64,000 nt of DNA. Origin: Psococerastis gibbosa. Lineage: Eukaryota > Arthropoda > Insecta > Psocodea > Psocidae. The stretch covers positions 2,170,001 to 2,234,000 of the forward strand of contig OZ020492.1 in the NCBI GenBank assembly GCA_963971405.1. Direction: 5' to 3'. Numbering within the stretch: position 1 is the stretch's first letter; each line of letters opens with the position of its first letter. Under the pieces are notes generated by a model that was not told the DNA's origin, searched no databases, and worked only from the letters and a program-made list of their open reading frames with translations. Shown here one piece after another: positions 33,797 through 44,625 of the stretch. The position numbers were made by a program, and so were the translations under genes.

Positions 33797-33964
33797 GCTG
33801 GGAGATCCGTCAGTGGAGGAAATGAGTTGGCGAAAAAACAGAGTTAACTTACGGATATTTATCCGAAAACCGTAACCTAGCGTAGACCCGGCAGAGAAAA
33901 ATCTTCTGAAGCAGCCCCTCTTTTTTAACCAAACCCATTTCCTCCGCTGACGGATCTCCCGCAG
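33797..33964. repeat. Imperfect inverted repeat, about 40-bp arms
   Basis: GGGAGATCCGTCAGTGGAGG with following AAATGAGTTGG pairs with CCATTTCCTCCGCTGACGGA followed by TCTCCC. The spacer is about 85 bp. It may be the ends of a small MITE. Confidence 0.6.
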
Positions 33965-34224
33965 CTTTTGTGCACCGGGTTTAGGTTGACTCGTGTACGA
34001 ACTTGGTTAGGACGCCTGTTGCAATATGTCAATGGTGCCTTTGGTCCGCATGCATCAACATGTCCATTGAATTGGTAAGGTAATGAATTTTCGTTTGCCT
34101 CTCTGCCCATGAATAGTCCATTTAACATGGTCTCGTATCTGTCCTTGGTTAATAAATAAATGAAATAAATATTATAATAAACGGAAACACTCCAAATTTG
34201 ACAAAGTTGCTACAAGTAGAATAA

Positions 34225-34425
34225 TAACGGCACGTATGGTATTGTAACGCATGCTTTCTCCTGTTTGATTGGGTCAATGGTAAGCTTGTCGCAGCTTGTA
34301 CATTATCGGTGTAGGTTGACATTGAGGACGTATGCCAGTTTGCCAATAGCCAAAAATTCATTTGAGAACAATACAAATAATGTCCGAAAAACATGGCATT
34401 GGACATGGGACCTACGGGCCACTTT
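34225..34425 (-). repeat. R4 repeat, reverse orientation
   Basis: GCATGCTTTCTCCTGTTTGA, GTCAATGGTAAGCTTGTC, CGGTGTAGGTTGACATTGAG and CCAATAGCCAAAAATTCAT in reverse R4 order. A (GTA)n run follows at 34426-34449. Confidence 0.7.
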
Positions 34426-34489
34426 ATTAGTAGTAGTAGTAGTAGTAGTGTTCGTCGGGTTAATAACGACTTATGCCTCATATTTGGGC

Positions 34490-34740
34490 CCATAGAGCGA
34501 CCCCCACTTGACTGTCCTACACCAGCCCATAGGATAGTGGACCTCCTGATTATAGTGGATTCCGAACCACTTGGGAAACACAGTGAAGTCACACGATTAG
34601 TTCGGAGGTGACCAGGACAAGTCCTGCCATGTTTCCCTACCGGCACTGTGCACACGACCAAGTTGTCTGCAGCTTTGAACCTGCTCTGGTCCGCTGGATT
34701 CAACTTGGTATAGCGGCCGGCTAGTCTATAAGTTGGCCTA
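34490..34740 (-). repeat. R6 repeat, reverse orientation
   Basis: Mirror of 2680-2835: AGTGGATTCCGAACCACTTG, CACGATTAGTTCGGAGGTGA, CCCTACCGGCACTGTGCACA. The longest open frame of the window (184 codons, minus strand, 34149-34703) is simply R4 plus R6 read through and is not a gene. Confidence 0.75.
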
Positions 34741-34775
34741 GGTCCATAAAAATTCCTTCAGAACATTATTATTAG

Positions 34776-34902
34776 CACGGGCTCTAACTATCACCCGAGA
34801 GATTGTTGGTTCCAGTCCCTCACTAGCTACATTTTCAGCTTCGGACGGCATGCAAAGCAGGCGGCCCCGACCCCCTCCTAGTTGTGTGCAAAGTTGTAAG
34901 GT
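34776..34902 (+). mobile_element. SINE-2 copy, truncated by SINE-1
   Basis: TATCACCCGAGAGATTGTTG, GGTTCCAGTCCCTCAC (box B), GCTTCGGACGGCATGCAAAG and GGCGGCCCCG, then it stops where a reversed SINE-1 begins. Confidence 0.7.
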
Positions 34903-34904
34903 CA

Positions 34905-35000
34905 ACCGAAATTAGAGGATGTAGAAAAACTGGGCTCGGCGGGATTCCAACCCACGATCTACGCCTATAACACAAGAACAGTTGATGTATATCCTCTACT
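34905..35000 (-). mobile_element. SINE-1 copy with deleted box A
   Basis: Reads in complement as leader AGTAGAGGATATACATCAAC, GTTCTTGTG, then directly TAGGCGTAGATCGTGGG, GTTGGAATCCC and the tail CCTCTAATTTCGG. The box-A half of the head is missing. Confidence 0.75.
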
Positions 35001-35003
35001 TGT

Positions 35004-35175
35004 GCAGGCTTGTGGTCCAACGGTTAAGACGACGCCCCGGTTAGGCGTAGATCGAATCCCGCCAAGCCCCAGTTTTTTTATATCCTGTTATTTCGGTTAT
35101 AACGAGGAGGTTACCCCTTCAACCAAAGTTAATTTAATGTCAGTATATACCACATAACATTGCAATATAATTTGT
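35004..35175 (+). mobile_element. SINE-1 copy
   Basis: CAGGCTTGTGGTCCAACGGT, GACGCCCCGGTTAGGCG, then an internal loss around the T arm (GATCGAATCCCGCC) and the usual tail TTATAACGAGGAGGTTACC. It lies head to head with the previous copy. Confidence 0.8.
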
Positions 35176-35179
35176 AAGG

Positions 35180-36483
35180 TGAATATTAAAACACCCCTAG
35201 CCACTTGCCAAAAGACTTACCCTTCTCTCTATTCCCTCCTTGTTTGTATTGTATATAAACTGTAGGCTAAATTACTGGAAGAAGTGGAGAGTTTTAAAAC
35301 TGAAGCTGAAAGTCACATGCACAATCCGAGAAGCCAACACATCAGGAGTACACGAAATAATTTGAACAGTGAAATATCGAAACGCTCCTTTTTTACACAA
35401 CAATGAACCTTTATAACAAGCTAGCCTCCCATACCCGGCTTTTTCCAGTGGAAAAATACAAATTAATACCAAAAACCTCTTTTAAAAAATGTTTACTACT
35501 CTGAAGAATAGTTATATATATCATGGGTATCCGAAAATTGTAAAGTGCTCTTTCTTTCTCTCATTATATTTGTATTTGGATGACGACTTTAATTCTTATT
35601 GCAATGTTGTATAATGTTGTAAGGAATCAAGTCAAATGTATTTATAATTCTATCAAAATACAGGATACATCGTCGATTCCCTTCCCAAAATGTTCCTAAG
35701 AATGTGCATGGGGAAGAAAGGAAGAAAGGTACTTACGTATTAACGCCACCGCAGCAAAATTCTGCTAATGGGGTCAATTTACACCTAAAGTTAGCGAAAT
35801 AGTTTACCTAAAAAAGTTAGATGTTCCAATTCCCACGACATGAAATTATATTTAGATTGGAGTTCCACGGCGTTTTTTTTTATCTCTGACTATTTTAAAG
35901 GGAATGTTTCCAATTATTTTTTAAATTAACAATGTGTGAGATCTAATTAATTAATATCTCGTTCAGAGCCACTATCAGATATGTAGGTACAAATATTTTA
36001 GGGGGGTTTTTAAGCCTAACACTTAACGTATTGTGATGTACCTATTGCTTTTCAACTACAAAATCAGCCAATGTGCATTTAATTTCTACATGGGCGGTTT
36101 AAACACCCCTTATCTGCATTCCTGGCCGCTGTAGTGGCAAAAATCTTCATTGAAGACCTCATAAAATACGTTGCATAAAACTGTGATAATACACAATAGA
36201 TTTTCTCAAGTGAACTATCGTTAATCTATAAAATTTGCTCAAGTAAGCCCTACTTCTGGGTTAAATCGTCTGCTTCCTTTTCAAATAGTCGTATTTTGTG
36301 CATTAATAATTGTTCCTATGTGTAAATTTATTGTGTATTCAATATATTGCTGTATTATATGGTATATAATACTGACATTAAAGGGTATTATATATTATAT
36401 TATATATATATTATATAATATAAATTAGAGGTAACCTCCTTGTTATATCCTTCTTTGGGTATTGTGTATTATCTAAGTTGATA
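35180..36483. other. No gene seen up to the gap; (TA)n at 36375-36425
   Basis: AT-rich DNA. The TA-rich palindrome immediately before the gap and a SINE-1-like tail scrap (GGTAACCTCCTTGTTATA, 36431-36448) may explain why assembly stopped here. Confidence 0.5.
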
Positions 36484-36683
36484 NNNNNNNNNNNNNNNNN
36501 NNNNNNNNNNNNNNNNNNNNNNNNNNNNNNNNNNNNNNNNNNNNNNNNNNNNNNNNNNNNNNNNNNNNNNNNNNNNNNNNNNNNNNNNNNNNNNNNNNNN
36601 NNNNNNNNNNNNNNNNNNNNNNNNNNNNNNNNNNNNNNNNNNNNNNNNNNNNNNNNNNNNNNNNNNNNNNNNNNNNNNNNNNN
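36484..36683. other. Assembly gap of 200 N
   Basis: Exactly 200 N, a round number that suggests a placeholder or scaffold estimate rather than a measured length. Open frames across it are artefacts. Confidence 0.99.
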
Positions 36684-37060
36684 TTGCGCATTTTCTTTTG
36701 TTAAGGGAATTTATTTATTAAATTACCATCTAGCGGGAACCGCCCAGAGTGGCCAGATTGCATTTTATAATCAGAAATTACATATTGTACATTTAAGAGG
36801 AATCTATCCTAATTTTTTAAGTACTAGGGCCTACATAGGATGAGAACTAATTAATTAGTTTCTCAGCCTATAGCCTTCATAATGAACGATACTATTTAAG
36901 CTCCTGAAATATGTATAATATAATAGTAATAATGCGTGTATTTATCAAAAAAATGTTACAAATTATACTAAAACCGGTGCCAAAAAGGCGCGTTATTGGG
37001 ATCACGATACTATTTACTGTTGTAGATTATTTATCTGTTCGTCACACTAACATTTCGTTT
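36684..37060. other. No gene seen
   Basis: AT-rich DNA after the gap, no recognised feature. Confidence 0.45.
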
Positions 37061-37720
37061 ATTTTATTTTTTTTATTTTTTATTTTTTTATTATTATAAA
37101 GCGCCAGACCCGTGTGGGTAAACGCGCTTTCTGGTTTGTAGTTGCCGGTGTTGTTGTCTGTGTTGTGTGTGTATGGTATTAGTTGGTGGTGTGTGGCAAA
37201 CTGCGATCAGGAGGGCAATGGACAACGGGTTGCCCAGTGACCGTCTAAGGGCAGTTTGCCAATGCTTGTATTAAAGTAGTGTGTTGTTTGTTAGATGAGG
37301 CTTGCCAGAGCTGTTGAGTGAAGAAAAGGAATGGTGTGCTGGAGAAGAATTGTATTGTGCGAGACTGCTTTCTGGAAATCTGTATCAGGAGGGAAGGTTC
37401 TGTATCTTGAGTAGACAGGGCATTCTATGACAATGTGAGGCATAGTTAGTCGTACCTGACAATTTGGCATATGGGGGGTGGGGTGCCTGCCATTAGGTGT
37501 CCATGTGTTAACCTTGTATGGCCTATTCTCAAACGAACCACCTTCACTTGGTCTCTTCTACTCATCTGGTGCTCGAACAAGTTCCAGCCCCCCACCCTTG
37601 GTTGTATTGTTCTTAGTTTATTTTCCTTCGCAGTACTCCACTCTGTCTGCCAACATTCTGTTAAGAGGTTGTGTGCTGTATTTTTAAAGTCTGACGGGGG
37701 AAAGTAAGGGAAGGGGGGAG
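37061..37720 (-). pseudogene. LINE 3' end: ORF2 C-terminus plus 3' UTR, RNase-H-type LINE pattern
   Basis: The minus strand encodes LLTECWQTEWSTAKENKLRT, then VVRLRIGHTRLTHGHLMAG and PPPICQ. After a frameshift near 37447 it continues LTMPHIVIECPVYSRYRTF. GHTRLTHGHL with C...HxxxxC is a signature of the C-terminal region in I/Nimb-like LINEs that carry RNase H. The 3' UTR (GACGGTCACTGGGCAACC, GCAGTTTGCC, GCGCTTTATAATAATAA) ends in a T/A-rich simple tail at 37061-37096. A relative lies at 43319-43640. Frameshifted and 5'-truncated. Confidence 0.85.
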
Positions 37721-37724
37721 AATT

Positions 37725-37896
37725 TCGTTTATACTGTACCTAAGAGTAGACTTATAATATAGTTCTTAATGAAATGATAATACACAATAGATCTTGTGAA
37801 CTAGCGTTCATAATAGTCAGTTAGTCCTATTCCTCTAATAAGTCGTCAGCTTCTAGTGCTTCTTCGTTTTAGATTAGATTATGTTATTGATTAACA
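37725..37896. other. No gene seen
   Basis: Short non-coding interval between the LINE remnant and a MITE. Confidence 0.4.
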
Positions 37897-37904
37897 ATAG
37901 TTCA

Positions 37905-38162
37905 CAGTGCCGGATTAATCCATCATGGGCACTTGGGGCACAGACCCACGGCCCCCACAAAAATGTCTAAAATCCCGGCCCCCACAAACGAGATTTTTTA
38001 TATCTAAAATAAAAATAAAAATAAATTAAACGTAGAAATAGCCAAAGTTTTGAAATTGCCGGGAAATTAATTTTTTTGCTGCAATGTTGGTAAACAGATT
38101 TATACCCACGGCCCCTCACATATCTTGTGCTCACGGCACCCAAAGGGGTTAACCCGGCACTG
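37905..38162. mobile_element. hAT-type MITE, 258 bp
   Basis: Ends CAGTGCCGGATTAATCC and GGTTAACCCGGCACTG; identical flanks ATAGTTCA at 37897-37904 and 38163-38170. Internally two ACGGCCCC blocks repeat. Non-coding. Confidence 0.9.
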
Positions 38163-38170
38163 ATAGTTCA

Positions 38171-38490
38171 TATACAAATTATGGCAATTATGGAGGTGTT
38201 CAAACTGCCGCCGTCCAACGGGAAATTAATTAATTAGTACTCACGCCATGTTGTTTTCCAAAAATAAAGGCGATGCAGAGGGCTCCTTGCAAATAGTTTT
38301 TTGAAAAATAAAATCAGTCTTCATTGTAGTATAAATAAATTTAAGGATTTAAGGGTACGACTATATTATGGCTATGTATGGTGAGGAAATGGTGTGTAAA
38401 TGGCCTTCTAGTTTTATTTTTATTTTATTTTATTTTTCGGTTAAACTTGCAATAGCATATTGTACAACACTTATTATATACAGTATATCA
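38171..38490. other. No gene seen
   Basis: AT-rich DNA without recognised features. Confidence 0.4.
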
Positions 38491-38494
38491 CTGC

Positions 38495-38575
38495 TAGTTG
38501 TAAGAGTGGGCCAAAAGGCCCAAAATTAGCACATGTGGAAAATAAATACAATTTTCTTTCTTTCTTCACTTCGCT
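38495..38575 (+). mobile_element. Retroposon 3' tail scrap
   Basis: TTGTAAGAGTGGGCCAAAAG, GGCCCAAAATTAGCAC and GGAAAATAAATACAATTTTC with CTTTCTTTC. Same tail as the LINE at 28580-28940; a reversed copy is at 38703-38762 and another at 48672-48745. Confidence 0.6.
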
Positions 38576-38702
38576 ATAGCTAAAAAATCCGATTGGTTGG
38601 ATATGTAGATGGGGAATTATTTTTATTATATATTTTATAATGTATTATTATATTGCAGTATTATAGGGTACATAACACTGACTTAAACTAAGTTTGGTTG
38701 AA

Positions 38703-38848
38703 GAAGAAAGAAAGAAAATTGTCTTTATTTTCCATATTTTGGGCCTTTCACTTACAATTAACCCAGAGGTAATCTCCTCGTTATAACCGAAATTAGAGGA
38801 TATAAAAAACTGGATTTGGTTGGATTCAAACCCATGATGTACACCTGT
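38703..38848 (-). mobile_element. Retroposon tail scrap followed by reversed SINE-1
   Basis: 38703-38762 is the complement of the GTAAGAGTGGGCC tail. 38763-38848 is a reversed SINE-1 (CTCCTCGTTATAACCGAAAT, GGATTCAAACCCATGATG). The head is incomplete. Confidence 0.7.
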
Positions 38849-38849
38849 C

Positions 38850-38945
38850 AAGTGGGGTAAGGCGACGCCCCGGATAGGCATAGAGTGTGGGTTCGAATCC
38901 CGCTAGGTCTAGTTTTTCTCTATATCCTCTAATTCTGGTTATATG
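38850..38945 (+). mobile_element. SINE-1 copy
   Basis: AGTGGGGTAAGGCGACGCCC, GGATAGGCATAGAG, GTGGGTTCGAATCCCGC (intact box B) and CCTCTAATTCTGGTTAT. Head to head with the previous reversed copy, the same geometry as 34905-35175. Confidence 0.75.
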
Positions 38946-39150
38946 GATGGGGAGCTATATTACACTATAGAGCGAGGATTGTGGGAAAAGGGCAACGGGC
39001 CACGGAACCGGTGCAAAGATGAAGTAGAGCGAGATCTGAGAAAGAAGTCAGTGGCAGTCTGGCGGAGGAAGACAAGAGACCGTGATGTCTGGAGAGAGGT
39101 GGTACGTGGAGCAAAAAGCCCCCAAGTTGTTACGCAGGAAAAAGAAGAAA
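38946..39150 (+). pseudogene. LINE ORF2 C-terminal fragment
   Basis: The frame reads KGNGPRNRCK, DEVERDLRKKSVAVWRRK and DRDVWREVVRGAKSP. This is the GRP..RW.D.VE.DL ... DR..WR.VV..A pattern of LINE ORF2 ends. It is short, unlinked to a polymerase domain and begins right after a SINE-1. It ends in AGGAAAAAGAAGAAAGG, a purine-rich tail. Confidence 0.75.
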
Positions 39151-39154
39151 GGCG

Positions 39155-39450
39155 ATGCGGTTCGGTTTAGTCAGACGCATGACACCCTCTTCCCCCCTTT
39201 TAAGCGTAAAGCAAAAACGACCGTGTCTTTCCAAGGTGCGATTCTTTGTTGAAAGGGAAATAGAAATAAAAAAGTGTGAGATACTCATTGATATGGACGG
39301 AAGTGGTGGAACAAACAAGAAAACAGCCTTAGAGGCTCCCTTACAAACGCCAAAGTTGTCTATTTACCCCTCAATCAAGTACCTCTCTAAAGGCTCTGTC
39401 AAATGGGTTTGTGCTCATTACTTTTATCCCTTTTTTGACTTTGTCCTTTA
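39155..39450. other. No gene seen
   Basis: A 104-codon frame at 39155-39469 shows no recognised domain and overlaps the start of a SINE-2. Not supported as a gene. Confidence 0.45.
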
Positions 39451-39455
39451 TAATG

Positions 39456-39663
39456 GACACGTAGAGTAGTGGTACAGACTCCGACTTTCACCTGAAACGA
39501 TATTGGTTTTAGTCGCACTTGCTACATTTTCTGGCCATGCTTCGGAAGGAATGTCAAGCAGGCGGTCCCGGGTTTTCCTAGTTCAGTGTCAGAGTGGGCT
39601 TTATAGCCCAACTCCGCAAGGTTGGCTTAGTAATAGGAAAAGTCAATATTTATTTATTCATTA
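39456..39663 (+). mobile_element. SINE-2 copy, near full length
   Basis: GTAGAGTAGTGGTACAGACT (box-A-like), a damaged box B (TGGTTTTAGTCGCAC), then GGCCATGCTTCGGAAGG, GGCGGTCCCGGG, CAACTCCGCAAGG and a TTTATTTATTCATT tail. Confidence 0.8.
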
Positions 39664-39694
39664 TAATGACAAGGGTAGTCCCTAATCAATTTTA

Positions 39695-39800
39695 GACCTA
39701 AGCCAGTTGGCCGAGCACTTGACTATGAAAAGGAAGGTCTATGTTCGACACTCAAAAGGAAAAAAAACGTTCCCAACGGACCTGGATTCACCCTATCTTA
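39695..39800 (+). mobile_element. SINE-3 head fragment
   Basis: CAGTTGGCCGAGCACTTGAC (box-A-like) and GGTCTATGTTCGACAC (box-B-like), then GGACCTGGATTCACCC as in other SINE-3 copies. Confidence 0.5.
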
Positions 39801-39804
39801 AGGC

Positions 39805-40535
39805 AAAAAGGTTTTCTTATATTTTTTCGTACCTTCATCAGCGATGACGATAATGATCGGACTGACGACTTATCAGTCAGATAAAGCCTTTGAGTTCCAT
39901 CCTACAAGTAAGCGATTACAATTAATTGAATATGATATATTTGGCGTTCAGTGTTGTAGATATCATGTAGGTATGAAAGGCGAGTTGCGCCTAAACGACT
40001 ACGAGCCCAGGGGGACCTGTGAAAACTTCGCAATTAGCCCAGGCGGTCGTATGCTACCATAAAACTCAGGTACAGCCAAAACCAAATACTAAAGGACAAT
40101 AAAAGTCAATTAGTATGTTATATCTAAAACCTAATGGGTAACGCGAGTGGAAATGAGCCATAGGTCACCTCTTCGTCATCCTTGCCAGTTCCCGTCACCT
40201 TAGGTTCAAATCCTGCTCGCGCATAATTTTATATAAATTAATTGACGGTTATAGGCGTCACCAGCTATGGACAGTGAACTGCCCCCTCCTGTTACTCATC
40301 GTGCCAAACCCGTCTAACACGAATCGTGTCAATGACTAGCACTAGGCAATCAAGAAGAAGTTGGCAACTGGGGACATCGGACAAATAGTGTAAATAATAT
40401 ATAAATAGTGTATATAATATTAAAGACGATCAAAATATATTTCGATCCGAATTATTTAGATCTATTGATGACGACCACTTATTGGGCTCTTCGCTATTAA
40501 AGAAGATTTTCAGATTAAAGGCTTAAAATCAGGCT
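39805..40535. other. No gene seen
   Basis: Includes GTTCAAATCCTGCTCGC at 40206-40222, a box-B-like string without a convincing head. No coding signal. Confidence 0.4.
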
Positions 40536-40539
40536 TAAA

Positions 40540-41125
40540 GACAATTTTCAGCGGAAGTGTTAATATCAATTTGAAAATATCAAGCTACTTTAGTTCTTTT
40601 CCACCTTCCTTACTCTTTCTAGACATGTATTCAGTTTTACTATCCGTCGCTTCCTTTGGGCTCAGGTGAGTGTGTAATCCATCCGTGTTTCGGCGGAAAA
40701 CAGGTTAAAAGGGTACTTTTGACATTACATGCATAGAGTAAAAAAATTCCACAGCCTGCAATTTTCCTACCGAAATGAATTTTTAGAAGCAGTATGAAGT
40801 AAGGTTTCAAACGAGTATAAATACATAGTTTCAAAATCACCCCTTCACCCCTTAAACACGAGTGGAACACAAACTTGGTAAACAATGACACGAAAAAATT
40901 CATTTCCAGCAATCCCATTTGAATTGCATGGACAGGTTTAAATCAATTTTTTGGGCAGATGTAGGCCTATCTTAATTTTAATTATACCCATGTCTTCGTT
41001 TATTCTTCCTCTTTCAGGCCATGCTATATTTGTGGTAATCAAGCAAGGGGTTTGGCTTTGGGGGTGTGAAACGTCAGGGGGTGCGCACGATTTTCAACAA
41101 AAATAGGCCTCTTTCGGCCGCGTTA
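40540..41125 (+). repeat. About 590-bp repeat monomer, order B-A
   Basis: B part (40545-40920): AAGCTACTTTAGTTCTTTTC, CTCAGGTGAGTGTGTAATCC, CACGAGTGGAACACAAAC. A part (40905-41125): CCATTTGAATTGCATGG, GGGCAGATGTAGG, ATACCCATGTCTTCGT. The same parts occur at 51228-51835 in the order A-B. Confidence 0.8.
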
Positions 41126-42640
41126 TTGTCTATTTAAAAAATTCAAACTAGTAATTTAGGCGTTGTCACGTTTAAACTATCGTCTGTAAACCGACTTTAC
41201 AACCGACTTACAGACAACCAATATAATTAATGAAATGCTATTATACTTAATCTTAGCAACAATAATAACGTAAAATAATTGAATTATTTGTATACATGTT
41301 TATAATAATAAATGCCTTTTGCTTAAAATTTATCTAATTTAGCTTTACTTAACCAATTTCCGTGAAGTTGTCAATATATTGTAGTAGATCACTTTTCGAA
41401 AAATTATTTCATAAGGAAGTTCCACTTCTTACGTGTGTACACCGATACACGCACGCTAATTTTTTTTATGGCTTTTTATGGTGTAGGTCTACTTGTAAAG
41501 GCCCCACCCTGTGCCAATGATAATTTTCAAATATTACGGATATTATTGTTTTTGCTTGAATTCATCTAGTTCAGTTGTCTACCCCCTGGTCAATTTCCCG
41601 AACCTGTAGTCTTAAATTCACTTGCCGATGAAGGTATCGACATTCAAAATGCCATTATTTAACGAATAAAGAAACTAGCTGAGTTGAATTTATATTTAAA
41701 AAGGAAAAATTTCCTCATAGCCCTAAAAAACAAGTTCCACTGACTTACCCTAACCACAATAGCACCATCTTGAATTCCTTCCCCAGAATGTTTACTCTTA
41801 ATTTATATAATAACCATGTAATTTGCTTCTAACTTCATTGTCATTTATCAATTATGTCCAACGCTTTTTTACAACCAAAAGCTAACAAGGTGAAATCATG
41901 CGGCTGCCTAGAATGTAAGGCGGCATATATATACGTGAATAAAAAATTCCTGATTTGAAAAAAACACGACTGTCCCCTTCTTTAAAAAGAATTCCAAGTG
42001 TTTCAACTATTCCAACAGTCCACGAGTAAAACAGACGACAAAAAACAACAACTATGAAATAATTTCAGGTAATAAAACATCCGAAGGATTAGAGGTTGGG
42101 GACAGTAAAAAAAAGCGGTACGAATTAACATATGGTTAAACCACTGAGCTACCCAGTCTGTTGGCTGCTTAATTAGGTCCGTTCAAACAATGTAGTATCG
42201 TCGCTTGACACTGCCTAACACCAAATTTCACCAGACTTGAATTAAATGCAAATTCTCTTACAAGAATCTGTCTGCCTACTGCTTTTCAACCTTCGTCCCT
42301 CTCATTGTTTTTCTAAAGTTGCTCGTTTTTTTCTGTCGCTTCTTGTGTGAAGTTGAAGCGCCGGTGGACGCTGGCTACATTTATCATGACCTTCTTCACG
42401 GTGATTTCACTCATGGTCAGGTAGTTTTCATGATGAAAGTCTAGAGTAGGGTTCTTGATGAGTTCCAAATGGCATATTTGCCAACTAGACTTAGTATTTT
42501 GAATACGAGTGGAATCAGTGGTTTGGATCGGATTTTTTTTCTGCTATTGAAAAACATGTAATAGGAATACATTGTTGCATTCGAAGAGCCCATAAATTCA
42601 GTGGGATGGGAATCAGGAGCGACTGGCAACACCAAGCTCT
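41126..42640. other. No gene seen in 1.5 kb
   Basis: AT-rich DNA with only short frames and no recognised repeat. This is one of the longer stretches that look unique within the window. Confidence 0.45.
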
Positions 42641-42644
42641 AACT

Positions 42645-42870
42645 CCGTGAACAATACGAAGGAAAGACAGGCTACGGAACTGTTGGAGGGACCAGGTGAT
42701 GGGTGACCCATGAACGATGTCGGTGGTGGCTTTGTAGAGGATGACAAAGAACCGTGAAGTCTGGAGAGAGGTGGTGCGAGAGACCACAGTTCACGCTGAG
42801 CTGTAGTGCCGAGGAAGTTGAAGAAGTAGAAGTAGAAGAAGAAGAAAAAGAAGAAGAAGCAAGTAAAAGA
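42645..42870 (+). pseudogene. LINE ORF2 C-terminal fragment ending in (GAA)n
   Basis: The frame reads RKDRLRNCWRDQVMGDP, a stop, TMSVVAL, a stop, then TKNREVWREVVRETTVHAEL and a stop. It is the LINE ORF2 end pattern with two in-frame stops. A GAA/GAAGTA-rich tail covers 42815-42862, like the LINE at 11478. Confidence 0.75.
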
Positions 42871-42957
42871 ATAAAGAGAGTCCAGTGTCTTGATAGTTTT
42901 AAGAACCAGGTTGAGGTACGAGGTGCGTTAGGAAACATTTTATTTTCATTATAACAT

Positions 42958-43122
42958 TAACGACTTCGATGGCAACGTTGTGGCGTGCTTGTACTTGTGC
43001 GATCAGAGAAGTGTCGTAACTCAGCACAATTGTTAATTCATTGGGGTGACTGAGAGGTCAATGGGATACATTCATGAAATGAAATTTATGCGATTAAAAA
43101 ATAAAAATAAAATAAAATTAGG
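42958..43122 (+). mobile_element. SINE-5 copy
   Basis: ACTTCGATGGCAACGTTGTG, GTGCTTGTACTTGTGCGATC, TCGTAACTCAGCAC, GGTCAATGGGATACATTC and a TTATGCGATTAAAAAATAAA tail. Confidence 0.7.
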
Positions 43123-43318
43123 TAAAAACCCGATTCCCAAACTGTAGCTGTAGCACCGATGTAGAAGATAGGGATGAAGACAACGACTATGGAGAACAAA
43201 AGGTCAATTTTTTTTTTAAGGACGTTTGCAAGTTGATCTTGCTTTTACGCCCGCCGCGTGTGGTGTGGTTTTTTCCAGTTATATTATGGTCGTCAAACCA
43301 GAGGAGGATATCAACTTT

Positions 43319-43640
43319 AAGACTGCGGTCGTTTTAGTTTCATTGTCGCTGAGAAGATCTGCAAGTGATGTTTGGGGTGACCATGTGCGGTGTTGACAGT
43401 GTGACAGTCAAGCAGTATGTGCTTGACTGTGACCCCATCCCCGCAACTGCACAGCGATGCGGGATCGCCTGCCATTAAGTGGCCATGGGTGAGTCTTGTG
43501 TGGCCAACTCTGAGCCGAGCCATAACCACTTCTTCCCTTCTATGTTCTCGGCAAGATGTCGTCCAGTTTCCAAGTGTCGTCTTAACTCTCTTAAGTTTAT
43601 TATTGATGTTGTCCGGAGCAAGCCATGAGAGTTGTCATGT
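43319..43640 (-). pseudogene. LINE ORF2 C-terminal fragment, RNase-H-type LINE pattern
   Basis: An uninterrupted minus-strand frame reads WLAPDNINNKLKRVKTTLG, NWTTSCREHRREEVVM, ARLRVGHTRLTHGHLMAG and LCSCGDGVTVKHILLDC, then stops at 43317. GHTRLTHGHL plus CxC...HxxxxC is typical of I/Nimb-like LINE ORF2 C-termini. It is the best-preserved LINE coding scrap here, about 107 codons without a stop, but it lacks the polymerase domain and a clear tail. Confidence 0.85.
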
Positions 43641-43644
43641 GCAT

Positions 43645-43825
43645 TTGATCTCTCTGTGTGCAAAGGTCATTTGGACGGGGCATATTATAGACTCAAAGAT
43701 AATAAGCTATATACTACAAGAATTTAAATTAACCAGAATTGACGGGGTCCATATTTACAGTTTAGTATTTGGTAGTTAAACTTACGTGTATCGATATTAT
43801 AATATTCGACTTCTGAGTGTAACAA
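43645..43825. other. No gene seen
   Basis: Short interval; no recognised feature. Confidence 0.4.
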
Positions 43826-43829
43826 CTGA

Positions 43830-43945
43830 GTAGGGAATCGGAATATGGGTGAAAAGTTCGAGATTTGAGGCCCTGGATCCACCCAACCCTAATAGTAAAA
43901 CTCAACTTCACCAGTAGGTGAAAACGAAAAACGCGGCTGTGTGCA
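43830..43945 (+). mobile_element. SINE-3 tail fragment
   Basis: AAAGTTCGAGATTTGAGGCC, GGATCCACCCAACCCTAAT, GAAAAACGCGGCTG. Head largely lost. Confidence 0.5.
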
Positions 43946-43949
43946 TAGA

Positions 43950-44530
43950 AGGAAGGCCAAGAGAGAGATTCTCTAGCAGTAGTGTCACAGCGGATAATAC
44001 TAAATCAAAAATTTATTAGTAGCTTATGGCTGCTATGGAATTAAATTAAAAACACCACGTTAACAAATCGAATTCGGCTCATCATGAAAACCCCTAATAT
44101 ACAACTGATCATGCAAACTGTTCAGTATCTCTTTGATCGGAAAAGTATTCATTAAATTAAAAATAAATTACTGCATTTAATTACTTTGTGATTTTGATGA
44201 TATCTTCTATGCATATTTTGTTGTGTAGATTAGTCGTTAATTATTTTCTTTGCTTTTTTCAGGTAAGTCTTGCTACAAGAATGCTTCAAGAGCCACATAC
44301 TCATGAGATATATCGTACATTTTTGGTCTCTATGACGAAACGGCCGTAAATTGTAAGTCTAACATATTAGGTTTATTCGCTATAACTACATTATTTATTT
44401 TTTCAATACTTTATTATTATTATTATTATTATTATTAGGTTAATTGATCCCTACTTCTCTACTCTTAACCAAAATGAGAGGATCTAGTGAAATCTGGACT
44501 GGGGAGGGGGGGGGGCAGTTGAATTGAAAG
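43950..44530. other. No gene seen; (TTA)n at 44409-44441
   Basis: AT-rich DNA with a trinucleotide microsatellite and a poly-G tract near 44503. Confidence 0.5.
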
Positions 44531-44534
44531 ATTT

Positions 44535-44625
44535 TTTGAGATTCTCTAATTTCCATTATAACGAGGAAGGACCTCTTCAAGCCATGTTAGTTTAATGTCA
44601 GTATTATGTCATTCAATGCTACAAT
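44535..44625 (+). mobile_element. SINE-1 tail fragment
   Basis: TTCCATTATAACGAGGAAGG, ACCTCTTCAAGCCATGTTAG and TTTAATGTCAGTATTATG match the SINE-1 tail. Confidence 0.6.

Noticed and set aside
34149..34703. Longest open frame, 184 codons on the minus strand
   Set aside because: It spans an R6 and an R4 repeat back to back; other copies of both repeats do not keep the frame.
36473..36843. Frames crossing the N gap
   Set aside because: Artefacts of unknown bases being treated as open.
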